Origin: Neobacillus sp. FSL H8-0543
GTDB lineage: Bacteria > Bacillota > Bacilli > Bacillales > Cytobacillaceae
DNA: 64,000 bases
Direction of reading: 5' to 3'
Assembly (NCBI RefSeq): GCF_038592905.1
Contig: NZ_CP151943.1
Span: 3,174,501 to 3,238,500 of the forward strand
The notes beneath the pieces were generated by a model. That model was not told where the DNA came from and made no database searches. It saw nothing but the letters and a program-made list of their open reading frames with translations. Each line of letters begins with the position of its first letter. Positions within the stretch are counted from its first letter, which is position 1. Below, in pieces: positions 8,172 through 15,813 of the stretch. The position numbers were made by a program, and so were the translations under genes.

Positions 8172-9302
8172 ATGGAACAAACTAAATACAAACTAAACCA
8201 AATAACAGATTATATTAACGAGCTTCTGAGTAATAACGAGGGTGTTGGATTAAGCGTTGCTATTGTTAAAGACTCAGACATTATCTATTCTAAAGGTTTT
8301 GGGTACTCGCAGATTCAACCGGTAAACCGATCTATTGATGGTGATACTGTGATGAGCATTCAAAGTATTTCTAAGAATTTTATGGCACTCTCTATTATGC
8401 AGCTGGTGGAAAAGAACCTGGTTTCATTGGATCATCCTGTTGTTAACTACTTGCCATCCTTCAGAACAAAAAATACAGATGAGAGTGACACCATCACGAT
8501 ACGGCATTTGTTATCCCACACTGCAGGCTTTCCCACAAACTTAGGGATTGCCAATATGATTGCTCCGAATGTGAAAGAAATTTTTTCGGATACACCCACA
8601 GAATTCCAAGAAGCATTAGACTATTATAACCTTACTGAAGAAGAGATTAGTAGGATAGAAACGCGAGAAGATATAACGAAGTGGTTTGAAAAAGTAGAGT
8701 TGGATTATCCAGTAGGGATGGGATGGAATTATTGCACAGATGCATATGTGATCCTTGCTGATTTGTTTGAAAAAGTGACAGGTTGCGAGTGGGAAACCTA
8801 TCTTAGAGATGAAATCCTCACCCCCTTGGATATGAATCGAACAACTAGTGATTCACAACTCGTCGAAAAAGATAAGAACTGTGCAAGATATTATTTAGGT
8901 AATGATAAGATAGAAACCCCTTTTCCAATTAACCCAATCTCTGCTCCTATTGGTTACTTGTATTCAACCGCAAATGATTTAGGAAAATACATACGATTCC
9001 ATATGAATAAAAAACCCGAAATTTTACGTTCCAATCTCATTGAAGAAATGCAAAATCCTATTCATCTTGTCAGTGAAGATTGGCAGTTTGAAAGTGATGT
9101 CAGAAGCTATGGACTCGCATGGTTTACCGACATCTATAGAGGATATAGAAAAGTTGAACATGGAGGCGGTCAACTAGCTGTTAGATCACTGATATCAATG
9201 GTGCCGGAACTAAATTTGGGAGTGGTGATTTTACTAAATTTTGATGGAACGATTCATCATGATATTTGTAAAAAAATCATTGATGTTTTCATAGACTTCT
9301 AA
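8172..9302 (+). CDS. Serine hydrolase, beta-lactamase (class C / PBP4*-like) family
   Basis: 376-residue protein of the beta-lactamase-related fold. The SxxK nucleophile motif is S65-I-S-K68 in MSIQSISKNF, followed by ISHLL-type TIRHLLSHTAGFPTN. The third element is EHGGGQ near residue 341. The usual YxN motif appears as Y187-C-T, so asparagine is replaced by threonine. There is no clear signal peptide, so it may be a cytoplasmic esterase or peptidase rather than a penicillin-binding protein. The substrate is unknown. The start is supported by AAAGGAGACAAGT before ATG. Confidence 0.88.
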   Translation: MEQTKYKLNQITDYINELLSNNEGVGLSVAIVKDSDIIYSKGFGYSQIQPVNRSIDGDTVMSIQSISKNFMALSIMQLVEKNLVSLDHPVVNYLPSFRTKNTDESDTITIRHLLSHTAGFPTNLGIANMIAPNVKEIFSDTPTEFQEALDYYNLTEEEISRIETREDITKWFEKVELDYPVGMGWNYCTDAYVILADLFEKVTGCEWETYLRDEILTPLDMNRTTSDSQLVEKDKNCARYYLGNDKIETPFPINPISAPIGYLYSTANDLGKYIRFHMNKKPEILRSNLIEEMQNPIHLVSEDWQFESDVRSYGLAWFTDIYRGYRKVEHGGGQLAVRSLISMVPELNLGVVILLNFDGTIHHDICKKIIDVFIDF

Positions 9303-9367
9303 AATAGTGTTTGAATACATGGGTGTGTTGAACCCAATAAGTAAAATTTTTAATGGAGTGATGTACT

Positions 9368-9697
9368 ATCAAAGTCCTGTTTATATGTAGCAAAAACAAA
9401 TGGAGGAGTCCGACAGCGGAAAAGGTATTTCATAACTTTAATGGCTTGGATGTAAGGTCAGCTGGTACAGAAGCTGCTGCAAGGATTAAAGTTTCAAATG
9501 GACACATTGGATGGGCAGACGTGATTTTTGTAATGGAGAAAAAACATATAAGACGCTTAAAAGACAGGTTTGGTCCAATGCTAAATAATAAAAGGATTTG
9601 GAACTTAGACATCCCTGACGATTATGGTTATATGGACGAAGAATTAATAGAAATTTTGAAAAATAGAGTGTCAGAATATATAAATATTCCAGAGTAG
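9368..9697 (+). CDS. Low-molecular-weight tyrosine-phosphatase-like protein with ATC in the start position
   Basis: The reading frame upstream of the first in-frame GTG/ATG still encodes the family amino end: (I/M)KVLFICSKNKWRSPTAE, containing the phosphatase P-loop C7-x5-R13-S. It continues through VRSAGTEAAARI and NLDIPDDYGYMDEEL to a 109-residue protein, a normal length for this predicted protein tyrosine phosphatase family. Where relatives start with ATG, this sequence reads ATC at 9368. A GGAGTGAT ribosome site lies at a suitable distance. Starting at the later codon 9446 would remove the catalytic cysteine. Either AUC initiates weakly or the gene has been silenced. Confidence 0.7.
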   Translation: MKVLFICSKNKWRSPTAEKVFHNFNGLDVRSAGTEAAARIKVSNGHIGWADVIFVMEKKHIRRLKDRFGPMLNNKRIWNLDIPDDYGYMDEELIEILKNRVSEYINIPE

Positions 9698-9827
9698 AAT
9701 ACCGTTACTATTGGAAGTAAGGGATTAGATTGGTAATAGTTTTTTAACCAAGTGAGTTGAAAAAGACTTTCTCATTAGGAAACTAAAACGAGGTTTTCTA
9801 AATTGATAAATAAAAGGGGGATTAGAA

Positions 9828-10205
9828 TTGTCTTTAAAGGTCGGAGATATAATTACATTTGAAAGAACTTTTACAGTCAGGGATGTTGAATTATTTACTG
9901 AGATTTCAGGAGATGAAGGGATTCATCATAGAACCCCGGATGAACAGGGAAGACTTGTGATTCAAGGATTGTTAACGGCAACGCTGCCAACAAAAGTTGG
10001 TGGTGATAATAACGTATTGGCACGGAATATGAATTTTGAGTTTCTAAGACCAGTATATACAGGGGATACAATACTTTGTGAAGTAAAAATTGAAAAATAC
10101 GAAAGGAATGAAAAGAATAAAACAGCTATTATCGCGTCCTTTTTATGTAAAAATCAGAATGAAAAGGAAGTACTAAAAGGAAATTTTTCAGGTGTAATAA
10201 TATAG
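9828..10205 (+). CDS. MaoC-like hotdog dehydratase domain protein
   Basis: 125-residue single hotdog protein. The amino end (LKVGDIITFERTFTVRDVELFTEISGD) and the central NFEFLRPVYTGDTILCEVKIEKYE are typical of MaoC-like enoyl-CoA hydratases and acyl-CoA thioester-binding proteins. In R-specific hydratases the catalytic Asp and His lie in a D-x4-H arrangement. Here ISGDEGIHHRTPDEQGR offers such residues, although the surrounding motif is shortened. It starts with TTG, preceded by AAAAGGGGG at good spacing. The substrate is unknown. Confidence 0.75.
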   Translation: MSLKVGDIITFERTFTVRDVELFTEISGDEGIHHRTPDEQGRLVIQGLLTATLPTKVGGDNNVLARNMNFEFLRPVYTGDTILCEVKIEKYERNEKNKTAIIASFLCKNQNEKEVLKGNFSGVII

Positions 10206-10550
10206 CATTTTTATACTAAATAAGTGTTGATCCAAGAAGGATTAACGCTTATTTTATGGATTAATGCTCATTTATTACCTGAAAAGGCAAAAGAACTTTT
10301 GGAAGTCACACTATGATTCGATTTAACAAACGTGAAAGTGCTTAAAGTAGGATCATTTCCAGGCCAGTTTGTTATAAAACAGGCCAGTGTTGGTACATGC
10401 TTCTGGCCGTAATCAGATATTATACGAACGGAAGGTTTTTAATATATCTTTATAACAAATGTGTAAATTTACAATAACTTTACTTCTTTGTTACTGAAAT
10501 TGGATTAATATTGAAGTATATGTTTAATAAATTGAAAAGAGGGAGAATGA
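10206..10550. other. Intergenic stretch
   Basis: Begins with the hairpin at 10218-10254. It then holds a short frame reading INAHLLPEKAKELLEVTL, which could be the tail of a lost gene. A loose repeat of CAGGCCAGT occurs around 10360-10390. No complete gene is visible. Confidence 0.5.
10218..10254 (+). terminator. Long hairpin after the hotdog gene
   Basis: AAATAAGTGTTGATCC pairs over 16 positions with GGATTAACGCTTATTT (G-U pairs allowed), with a five-base loop and only a short T-run after it. Confidence 0.6.
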
Positions 10551-11504
10551 ATGGCAGGGAAAGCACTTGAAATACAATCTTTAACGAAAAAAATTAAGGA
10601 TAAAGTAATTGTTGACAATGTTAGCCTCTCCATTGAAAAAGGAGAAATCTTTGGACTGCTCGGCCCTAATGGTGCAGGAAAAACGACCATTATCCGTATG
10701 ATTGTAAGCTTGATAGGTCGTACGCAAGGTAGCGTATTTGTGAATGGTTATAATTTGGATACTCAATTTAAAGAATCAATGAGTGAAATTGGTGCGATTG
10801 TTGAGAATCCAGAGTTCTATAAGTACTTGAGCGGTTATAAAAATTTAAAGCACTACGCCAATATGGCAAAACAAAAAATCTCTGAGGAACGAATCCAGGA
10901 AGTAATTAGGGTTGCAGATCTTGAAGAAGCGATTCATCAAAAAGTGAAAACCTATTCACTCGGGATGCGGCAAAGGCTTGGCGTTTCGCAAGCGCTGCTG
11001 CATAGCCCATCACTTCTGATCCTAGATGAGCCGACAAATGGGCTGGATCCTCAAGGGATAAGAGAATTTAGGGAATACTTGCGTTCAATTACAAAAGAGG
11101 GAATTTCTGTCCTCGTATCCTCTCATTTATTGTCTGAAATGCAGCTAATGTGTGATCGGTATGCGATTATTGAAAAGGGGAAGCTTATTCATATTTCTTC
11201 GATTAATCTGTTAAACGATCAAAATCAGGAAGTACATACTGTCATGTTTGAGGTAAGCGATTTGGAAATGGCTCTCCAGCTTCTCAGTGAAAACAATCTA
11301 GGGGTTGATTTCAAGAAGGTGGACCGGAATCAGTTTTCGGTAATCCTGGATAAGGTATCGATTGCTGCTGCCAATCGGTTATTGGTAAAGAACAATGTCG
11401 ACGTATTTGCTATTCATACAGTAACAACCACGCTTGAGGACCGGTTCCTGGAATTAACCGGCAAAGGGAGTCAGGAGGTAAAAACGAGTGTTATTGTTAA
11501 TTAA
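10551..11504 (+). CDS. ABC transporter ATP-binding protein (BcrA-type)
   Basis: 317-residue ATPase of an ABC-2 exporter. Walker A is GPNGAGKTT near residue 39. The signature is unusual, YSLGMRQRLGVSQALL, and Walker B is LLILDEPTNGLDP. The last 90 or so residues form the extra carboxy-terminal domain typical of bacitracin/lantibiotic-type exporters (BcrA family). The permease gene overlaps it by 17 bases downstream. The cargo is unknown; peptides or antibiotics are the usual guess. GAGGGAGAATGA precedes the ATG. Confidence 0.9.
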   Translation: MAGKALEIQSLTKKIKDKVIVDNVSLSIEKGEIFGLLGPNGAGKTTIIRMIVSLIGRTQGSVFVNGYNLDTQFKESMSEIGAIVENPEFYKYLSGYKNLKHYANMAKQKISEERIQEVIRVADLEEAIHQKVKTYSLGMRQRLGVSQALLHSPSLLILDEPTNGLDPQGIREFREYLRSITKEGISVLVSSHLLSEMQLMCDRYAIIEKGKLIHISSINLLNDQNQEVHTVMFEVSDLEMALQLLSENNLGVDFKKVDRNQFSVILDKVSIAAANRLLVKNNVDVFAIHTVTTTLEDRFLELTGKGSQEVKTSVIVN

Positions 11505-12432
11505 AAATGAATTAGGGAAGATATTTGGAAAGAAAGCTAGTTGGATTTATATGCTATTCATCGTAATTGCGGTGGCTCTTGGAGGGATTCTTCAGGATCG
11601 AATGGGTGAGGAACCTAACAATAATTGGCGCGAGGAAACCCAGGCCACTGTGAACCAACTGCAGCAGGATTTAGAAGCGGCTCCAGAAGAAGAAAAAGAA
11701 TGGATGGCTGCCGAACTTAATCGGCAGCAGGGCTATCTCGATGAGAATATTAATCCAAATGCAAAGAGTAATTGGCATTTTATGAATATGACTGTGTATG
11801 GTGTCACTATGCTGGTCACGCTTTTTGCTGTTATCGTAAGCAGTGCAAGTGTATCCTCGGAATTTTCCGATGGGACGATAAAACAACTACTAATCAGGCC
11901 GCATGAGAGATGGGTCATTCTTTTGTCAAAGTATTTATCGGTGATCATCTACTCCTTGATGTTGCTGATTGTCCTCATTCTTGCAGGTTTCCTTACAGGC
12001 TTGATTCTTTTCGACAGCGTGGATTTTAACACTAAATTCTTTGAAGCCACACTTGAAGGACAGAAAGTAGCCGAGTTGGGACCACAATTTTTCTTGAAGA
12101 CCGTGTATTACTTGCCAAGTCTTTTGATTCTCATCACGATTTCCTTTATGTTATCCACTTTGTTTAAGAGTCAGGCTCTGGCAGTGGGAATCGGAATTTT
12201 TGTTTTATTTTTATCTTCAACATTGGGTGGGCTCATAGTGTTTCTCGCCGAAAAGTATACATGGGCCAAATTTTTAATTTTCCCTCATATGGATCTTACA
12301 GTATATGCACTACAAGACAAAATACTCGGGGATGTAACACTTCCAGTCTCCTTACTAACCTTGGCCGTGTACTATATCATTTTCATTGCCCTAACGTTTA
12401 CAATTTTCCAAAAACGGGATGTTAGTATTTAG
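11488..12432 (+). CDS. ABC-2 type permease (BcrB-like)
   Basis: 314-residue membrane partner of the preceding ATPase. The GTG start lies inside the end of the ATPase gene, with AGGAGG ideally placed before it. The first transmembrane helix is followed by an extracellular, charged loop of about 80 residues (NNWREETQATVNQLQQDL, EEEKEWMAAELNRQQGYL). Five further helices follow, starting with VTMLVTLFAVIVSSASVSSEFSDGTIKQLLIRP, a conserved ABC-2 permease stretch. The large external loop may take part in substrate recognition. Export function is inferred from family. Confidence 0.88.
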   Translation: MLLLIKNELGKIFGKKASWIYMLFIVIAVALGGILQDRMGEEPNNNWREETQATVNQLQQDLEAAPEEEKEWMAAELNRQQGYLDENINPNAKSNWHFMNMTVYGVTMLVTLFAVIVSSASVSSEFSDGTIKQLLIRPHERWVILLSKYLSVIIYSLMLLIVLILAGFLTGLILFDSVDFNTKFFEATLEGQKVAELGPQFFLKTVYYLPSLLILITISFMLSTLFKSQALAVGIGIFVLFLSSTLGGLIVFLAEKYTWAKFLIFPHMDLTVYALQDKILGDVTLPVSLLTLAVYYIIFIALTFTIFQKRDVSI

Positions 12433-12946
12433 ATTGGTGAAACTTAGTACTCTAGCGTGCCGCTGATCTAGGCGGCATGTTTTTATTTTTTTGATAAAAG
12501 TGGCTGAATGGGCATAGGAACTACCTATCTATATATAAATTATTTAGGCTTTGAAATGGATTGAGAACATCAGTATTCGGAAAATATGCCTGTATATTAT
12601 CAAGTTTCTTTAATTGATGCTGTTATACATCTATCCGAACATCATAACGACTCCTCTCCAGGTATTGCAATTCGAATAAAAATAAATGATTTTTTATCAC
12701 GAAAATAGTTACCAACATATAAAGAATTCGAAGGAGTTACACCTGCTGAAACAGTAATTAAATAAAGGTGATGTCTTAGACTCTTTATTAATTTTGAAGA
12801 ATTGCACTTAAACTAAAGGGTTTAAGAACCAGCTGCCACTTTTGGTGGCTTTTCTTAGTGTGCTAACTGGCACCCTTTAACTTAATAACAAGTAATAGCT
12901 TTATTGTAAAATGAAATATATAGTAATTGCTTAAAGGGGAAAAATA
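12433..12946. other. Intergenic stretch with remnant-like sequence
   Basis: Starts with a terminator (12456-12492). A 40-codon frame at 12586-12708 reads MPVYYQVSLIDAVIHLSEHH and looks like a gene fragment. A second hairpin, GCCACTTTTGGTGGC with a T-run, lies near 12835-12857, although no complete gene precedes it. I read this as debris of a lost gene. Confidence 0.45.
12456..12492 (+). terminator. Terminator after the ABC permease
   Basis: CGTGCCGC pairs with GCGGCATG and is followed by TTTTTATTTTTTT. Confidence 0.8.
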
Positions 12947-13450
12947 GTGGAAATTAGAATGTTAAATTCATTAGAAGATGCAGAAAAGTATCGTAGCATT
13001 AGACTCGAATCTTTAAAAAATATTCCAGAAGCATTCGCTTCCAGTTATGAAGAAGAAAAAGACTTTTCTATTGAAAAATATCATAACGGGTTTCAATCGA
13101 ACGACTCTTTTACTTACGGAGCTTTTGAGAAAGGTGAACTGGTTGGAATCATTACTTTATATGAAGAAAAGTTATATAAACTAAGACATAGGGCACATAT
13201 TGGAGCAATGTATGTTTCTGATTCCATAAGAGGTTTAGGAATTGGGAAGGCTTTAATGGAAGAAGCAATAGAGAAAGCAAAAAATATAGAAGGGTTGGAA
13301 CAGGTATATTTAGCGGTTGTTTCAACAAATGAATCAGCAAAAAAACTTTATTCCTCATTGGGATTTGAATTGTTTGGTACCGAGAAAAAAGGTTTAAGGC
13401 TGAAAAATAATATTTATTTTGATGTAGACTTTATGATTATGTATTTGTAA
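12947..13450 (+). CDS. GNAT acetyltransferase
   Basis: 167-residue GCN5-type N-acetyltransferase. The amino end EIRMLNSLEDAEKYRSIRLESLKNIPEAFASSYEEE matches a common Bacillus subfamily. Motif A is MYVSDSIRGLGIGKALMEEAI (acetyl-CoA pyrophosphate loop) and motif B is VVSTNESAKKLYSSLGFELFG. It is clearly paralogous to the gene at 62392, with the same layout, PEAF and SYE motifs and similar length. Start is GTG after AAAGGGG. The substrate cannot be told from sequence. Confidence 0.88.
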   Translation: MEIRMLNSLEDAEKYRSIRLESLKNIPEAFASSYEEEKDFSIEKYHNGFQSNDSFTYGAFEKGELVGIITLYEEKLYKLRHRAHIGAMYVSDSIRGLGIGKALMEEAIEKAKNIEGLEQVYLAVVSTNESAKKLYSSLGFELFGTEKKGLRLKNNIYFDVDFMIMYL

Positions 13451-13519
13451 GTGTTATTGCTAACAGGTGAGGGAGTTGAATAACACACTAATAATCCCTA
13501 AAAAACATATTCAAAATGC

Positions 13520-13558
13520 TATCGCGATTCCTCAGTAGAAGGGATTGCGTATTTTTTT
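13520..13558 (+). terminator. Terminator between the acetyltransferase and XRE genes
   Basis: ATCGCGATTCC pairs with GGGATTGCG, followed by TATTTTTTT. Confidence 0.7.
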
Positions 13559-13570
13559 GGACATTTAATA

Positions 13571-13630
13571 TTGACCGTTTGATATATTCCATGTAATATA
13601 TAAATTGCATATGTTAGATATAAATTGCAT
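13571..13630 (+). promoter_or_regulatory. Promoter and direct-repeat operator of the XRE gene
   Basis: TTGACC (13571-13576), a 17-base spacer and TAATAT (13594-13599) form a good sigma-A promoter. Two identical 13-base copies of ATATAAATTGCAT start at 13598 and 13618, a 20-base period just after the -10 box. That is where an autoregulatory XRE repressor would bind; operator function is inferred. Confidence 0.6.
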
Positions 13631-13645
13631 GCTGTAGGTGAATAT

Positions 13646-13843
13646 ATGAAGAATAATGTAAAAATAACTCGAATCAAAACCTCTATAACTCAGGAACAAT
13701 TAGCCAAAAGAGTAGGAGTAACTAGACAGACAATTGGATTAATTGAGAAAGGAGAATATAATCCTAGTCTTCAACTATGTGTTGCCATTGCTAAAGAACT
13801 TAATAAAACTTTAGATGAATTATTTTGGGAGGTCGAGCAATGA
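13646..13843 (+). CDS. XRE-family helix-turn-helix regulator (65 aa)
   Basis: Small DNA-binding protein consisting of one Cro/C1-type domain: ITQEQLAKRVGVTRQTIGLIEKGEYNPSLQLCVAIAKELNKTLDELF. This compact class usually controls an adjacent membrane-protein gene, as found here. I chose the ATG at 13646 because an AGGTGA site precedes it and family members begin MKN-like; an earlier in-frame codon at 13625 lacks a ribosome site. Its stop overlaps the next gene's start (ATGA). Confidence 0.9.
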   Translation: MKNNVKITRIKTSITQEQLAKRVGVTRQTIGLIEKGEYNPSLQLCVAIAKELNKTLDELFWEVEQ

Positions 13844-14298
13844 TGAAATCTTGGATATCATTTTTAATACCAAATGATGAGTATAAGGAAAAAAGAATAT
13901 TATATTTTTTCTCTGAAGGGGGAATACTCCTTTTCCTTTGCCTAATTGTAGCGGTTTTCTGTAATAAGTATTTTAATATAAGCGAAGGAACACTACTATT
14001 GTTTCCGATTGCTATATTCCTCTGTTATATAACCACCAGGTATATAACTTCTGGTATTGAATATACCGATATTGTTACAGATTATGCTTACAAGAAAGAG
14101 ATAAAGATTATTCTAACAAGGACATCTAGTTTTGTAGTTGGATTTTTACTGTTTTACATATTATTAGTAGGTGTCCCAAGAAACCTAGATGAATGGATAG
14201 AAATTATAGGATTATTATTTTTTGTTATCTTACTTTGGTTTTTCTCAAGTTTTATTTCACTAAATAAATCCTATAAGAAAAATAAGGAATTATTATAA
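13840..14298 (+). CDS. Four-helix membrane protein paired with the XRE regulator
   Basis: 152-residue protein with four hydrophobic segments (GGILLFLCLIVAVFC, GTLLLFPIAIFLCYITT, FVVGFLLFYILLVGV, IIGLLFFVILLWFFSSF) and a basic tail. It starts in an ATGA overlap with the XRE gene, so the two are translationally coupled. XRE regulator plus small membrane protein pairs are common in Firmicutes but mostly uncharacterised. I cannot assign a function. Confidence 0.75.
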   Translation: MMKSWISFLIPNDEYKEKRILYFFSEGGILLFLCLIVAVFCNKYFNISEGTLLLFPIAIFLCYITTRYITSGIEYTDIVTDYAYKKEIKIILTRTSSFVVGFLLFYILLVGVPRNLDEWIEIIGLLFFVILLWFFSSFISLNKSYKKNKELL

Positions 14299-14311
14299 TA
14301 GGAGATTGTGA

Positions 14312-14680
14312 ACAGAACTTATACCGCTCATTGAAAATAAATATCGGACATTGAAAGACCATACGGCAATAGAAGGAATTTCCTTAGGAGGACTAATTTC
14401 CGTCTATGCAATGTGTCGTTATCCACATATATTCAAAAACATGGTAGGATTGTCTTCTGCATTTTTCCGTAACCAGGAGGAAATCGAGAAGTTAATACAG
14501 GATACTGATATTGGTTTGTCATTGATTGAAAGTATTTATTTAGACTGCGAAACGAGCGAAGCTAAAGACGAAGATATAATAAATAAGGAATTTACCGCTT
14601 CAAATAGGACCGTTTATGAAATTCTTAAAAAGAAAATACCTCATGCAAGGTTTGAAATCATTAATTATTTTCCTTTTTAA
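14312..14680 (+). pseudogene. Esterase (alpha/beta hydrolase) remnant
   Basis: The frame opens directly after a TGA with TELIPLIENKYRT and continues into GISLGGLISVYAMCRYPHIF, a G-x-S-x-G nucleophile elbow, and LSSAFFRNQEEIEKLI. This is the core of a putative esterase of the type resembling enterochelin esterase (COG2382/COG2819). About 120 amino-terminal residues are missing. The carboxy end breaks off after ARFEIINYF, without the family's final histidine segment. No start codon with a ribosome site is in frame. I judge it a decayed fragment. Confidence 0.75.
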
Positions 14681-14718
14681 GGTCCACTAATTAAATAATA
14701 CTTGAGGAGTGTAGCGTT

Positions 14719-15588
14719 GTGAAGTCTGCATTAATACTTGGGGGAACTCAATTTGTTGGAAAAAGGCTGGTACAATTATTAATAGATGAAGGGGTCGACG
14801 TGACCATTGCAACCAGAGGAAAGACACCCGATTCCTTTGGTGATCGTGTCTCTCGATTGATCATTGACCGTGAAGATTCTTACTCTATCAATCAAGCGTT
14901 TATTGATAAGAAGTGGGACATTGTCTATGACCAAACATGCTATTCCTCTCAGGAAGCCCTGGATACATTGAACGCACTGGAGGGGAAAGTCCGGAAATAT
15001 GTGTTTACTTCAAGTCAGGCTGTGTATGATTTTGGGGTGAATCATAAGGAAGAAGACTTCAATCCATTAGAATATCAACCTATTTTAAAAGGAAGAAGAG
15101 ATTATAGTGGCTATGTCGGATATCAAGAAGCAAAGCGTGCAGCAGAAGCGATTCTTTTTCAGCATGCAAAAGTTCCTGTAGTTGCCGTTCGTTTCCCAAT
15201 TATTATCGGGAAAGATGACTATACTAATCGTTTATACTTCCACGTTGAGCATGTAAACGAGGGAAAGGCGATGTTCATCGAAAACCCTGACTATAGGTAT
15301 AGTTTCATTGATTCAGAGGAAGCAGCGGAGTTTTTACTCAGTATGGGAAAAACGGAATATGAAGGGCCGATTAATCCGGGTTCTGAAGAAGATATAAGTT
15401 TAAGGGAACTAGTTACATTTATTGAGGACATTACAGGGAAGAAAGCGAGTTTACAGGTAGATGGTACCCCTTCTCCTTACAACTTGCCAGGATCGTGGTC
15501 TGTCAATACTGATCGTGCGGGCTCATTGGGGTACAAGTTTGCAAGATTAAATGAGTTGTTAAAACGACTAATCCTTCACTATTCCTAA
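14719..15588 (+). CDS. NAD-dependent epimerase/dehydratase family protein
   Basis: 289-residue extended short-chain dehydrogenase. The nucleotide-binding motif is ALILGGTQFVGKRLVQLLIDEG. The core has VFTSSQAVYDFG and the catalytic YxxxK as YQEAK in SGYVGYQEAKRAAEAIL, then VRFPIIIGKDDYTNRLYFHVEH. It belongs with the isoflavone-reductase/epimerase-like proteins found as single genes in many bacilli. The substrate is unknown. Start is GTG after GAGGAGTG. Confidence 0.85.
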   Translation: MKSALILGGTQFVGKRLVQLLIDEGVDVTIATRGKTPDSFGDRVSRLIIDREDSYSINQAFIDKKWDIVYDQTCYSSQEALDTLNALEGKVRKYVFTSSQAVYDFGVNHKEEDFNPLEYQPILKGRRDYSGYVGYQEAKRAAEAILFQHAKVPVVAVRFPIIIGKDDYTNRLYFHVEHVNEGKAMFIENPDYRYSFIDSEEAAEFLLSMGKTEYEGPINPGSEEDISLRELVTFIEDITGKKASLQVDGTPSPYNLPGSWSVNTDRAGSLGYKFARLNELLKRLILHYS

Positions 15589-15639
15589 AAGTAATTGGGG
15601 TTCCTCCCTGGAAATATGACATAGCAAAAAAAAGATCCT

Positions 15640-15803
15640 AAGGAGGGCTCCAGTTTAGAACAATTTGAAAAAACGCTGATAAAGATATGGATGGACCATT
15701 CCATATGGAAGTTAATCGACCATTTTTTATTGTTATTACAGACAATGAATCGGGCATGATATTATTTTTGGGTTCGATTTTCGATCCTCAGGAAGGAAAG
15801 TAA
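15640..15803 (+). pseudogene. Serpin (serine protease inhibitor) remnant
   Basis: Two pieces in different frames. At 15640-15678 the frame reads KEGSSLEQFEKTL, like the serpin segment before helix F. At 15687-15803 another frame reads DGPFHMEVNRPFF, then TDNESGMILFLGSIFDP, which is the conserved serpin carboxy-terminal strand set. Most of the protein, including the reactive-centre loop, is missing. Bacterial serpins are uncommon, so the remnant suggests a former, probably acquired gene. Confidence 0.8.
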
Positions 15804-15813
15804 AGGTGATATT

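Noticed and set aside
6517..12432. Antibiotic biosynthesis or immunity cluster around the BcrAB-like exporter
   Set aside because: Neighbouring genes are unrelated single genes, and no peptide precursor or modifying enzyme was found.
12586..12708. 41-codon frame as a functional gene
   Set aside because: No ribosome site or recognisable family; treated as debris.
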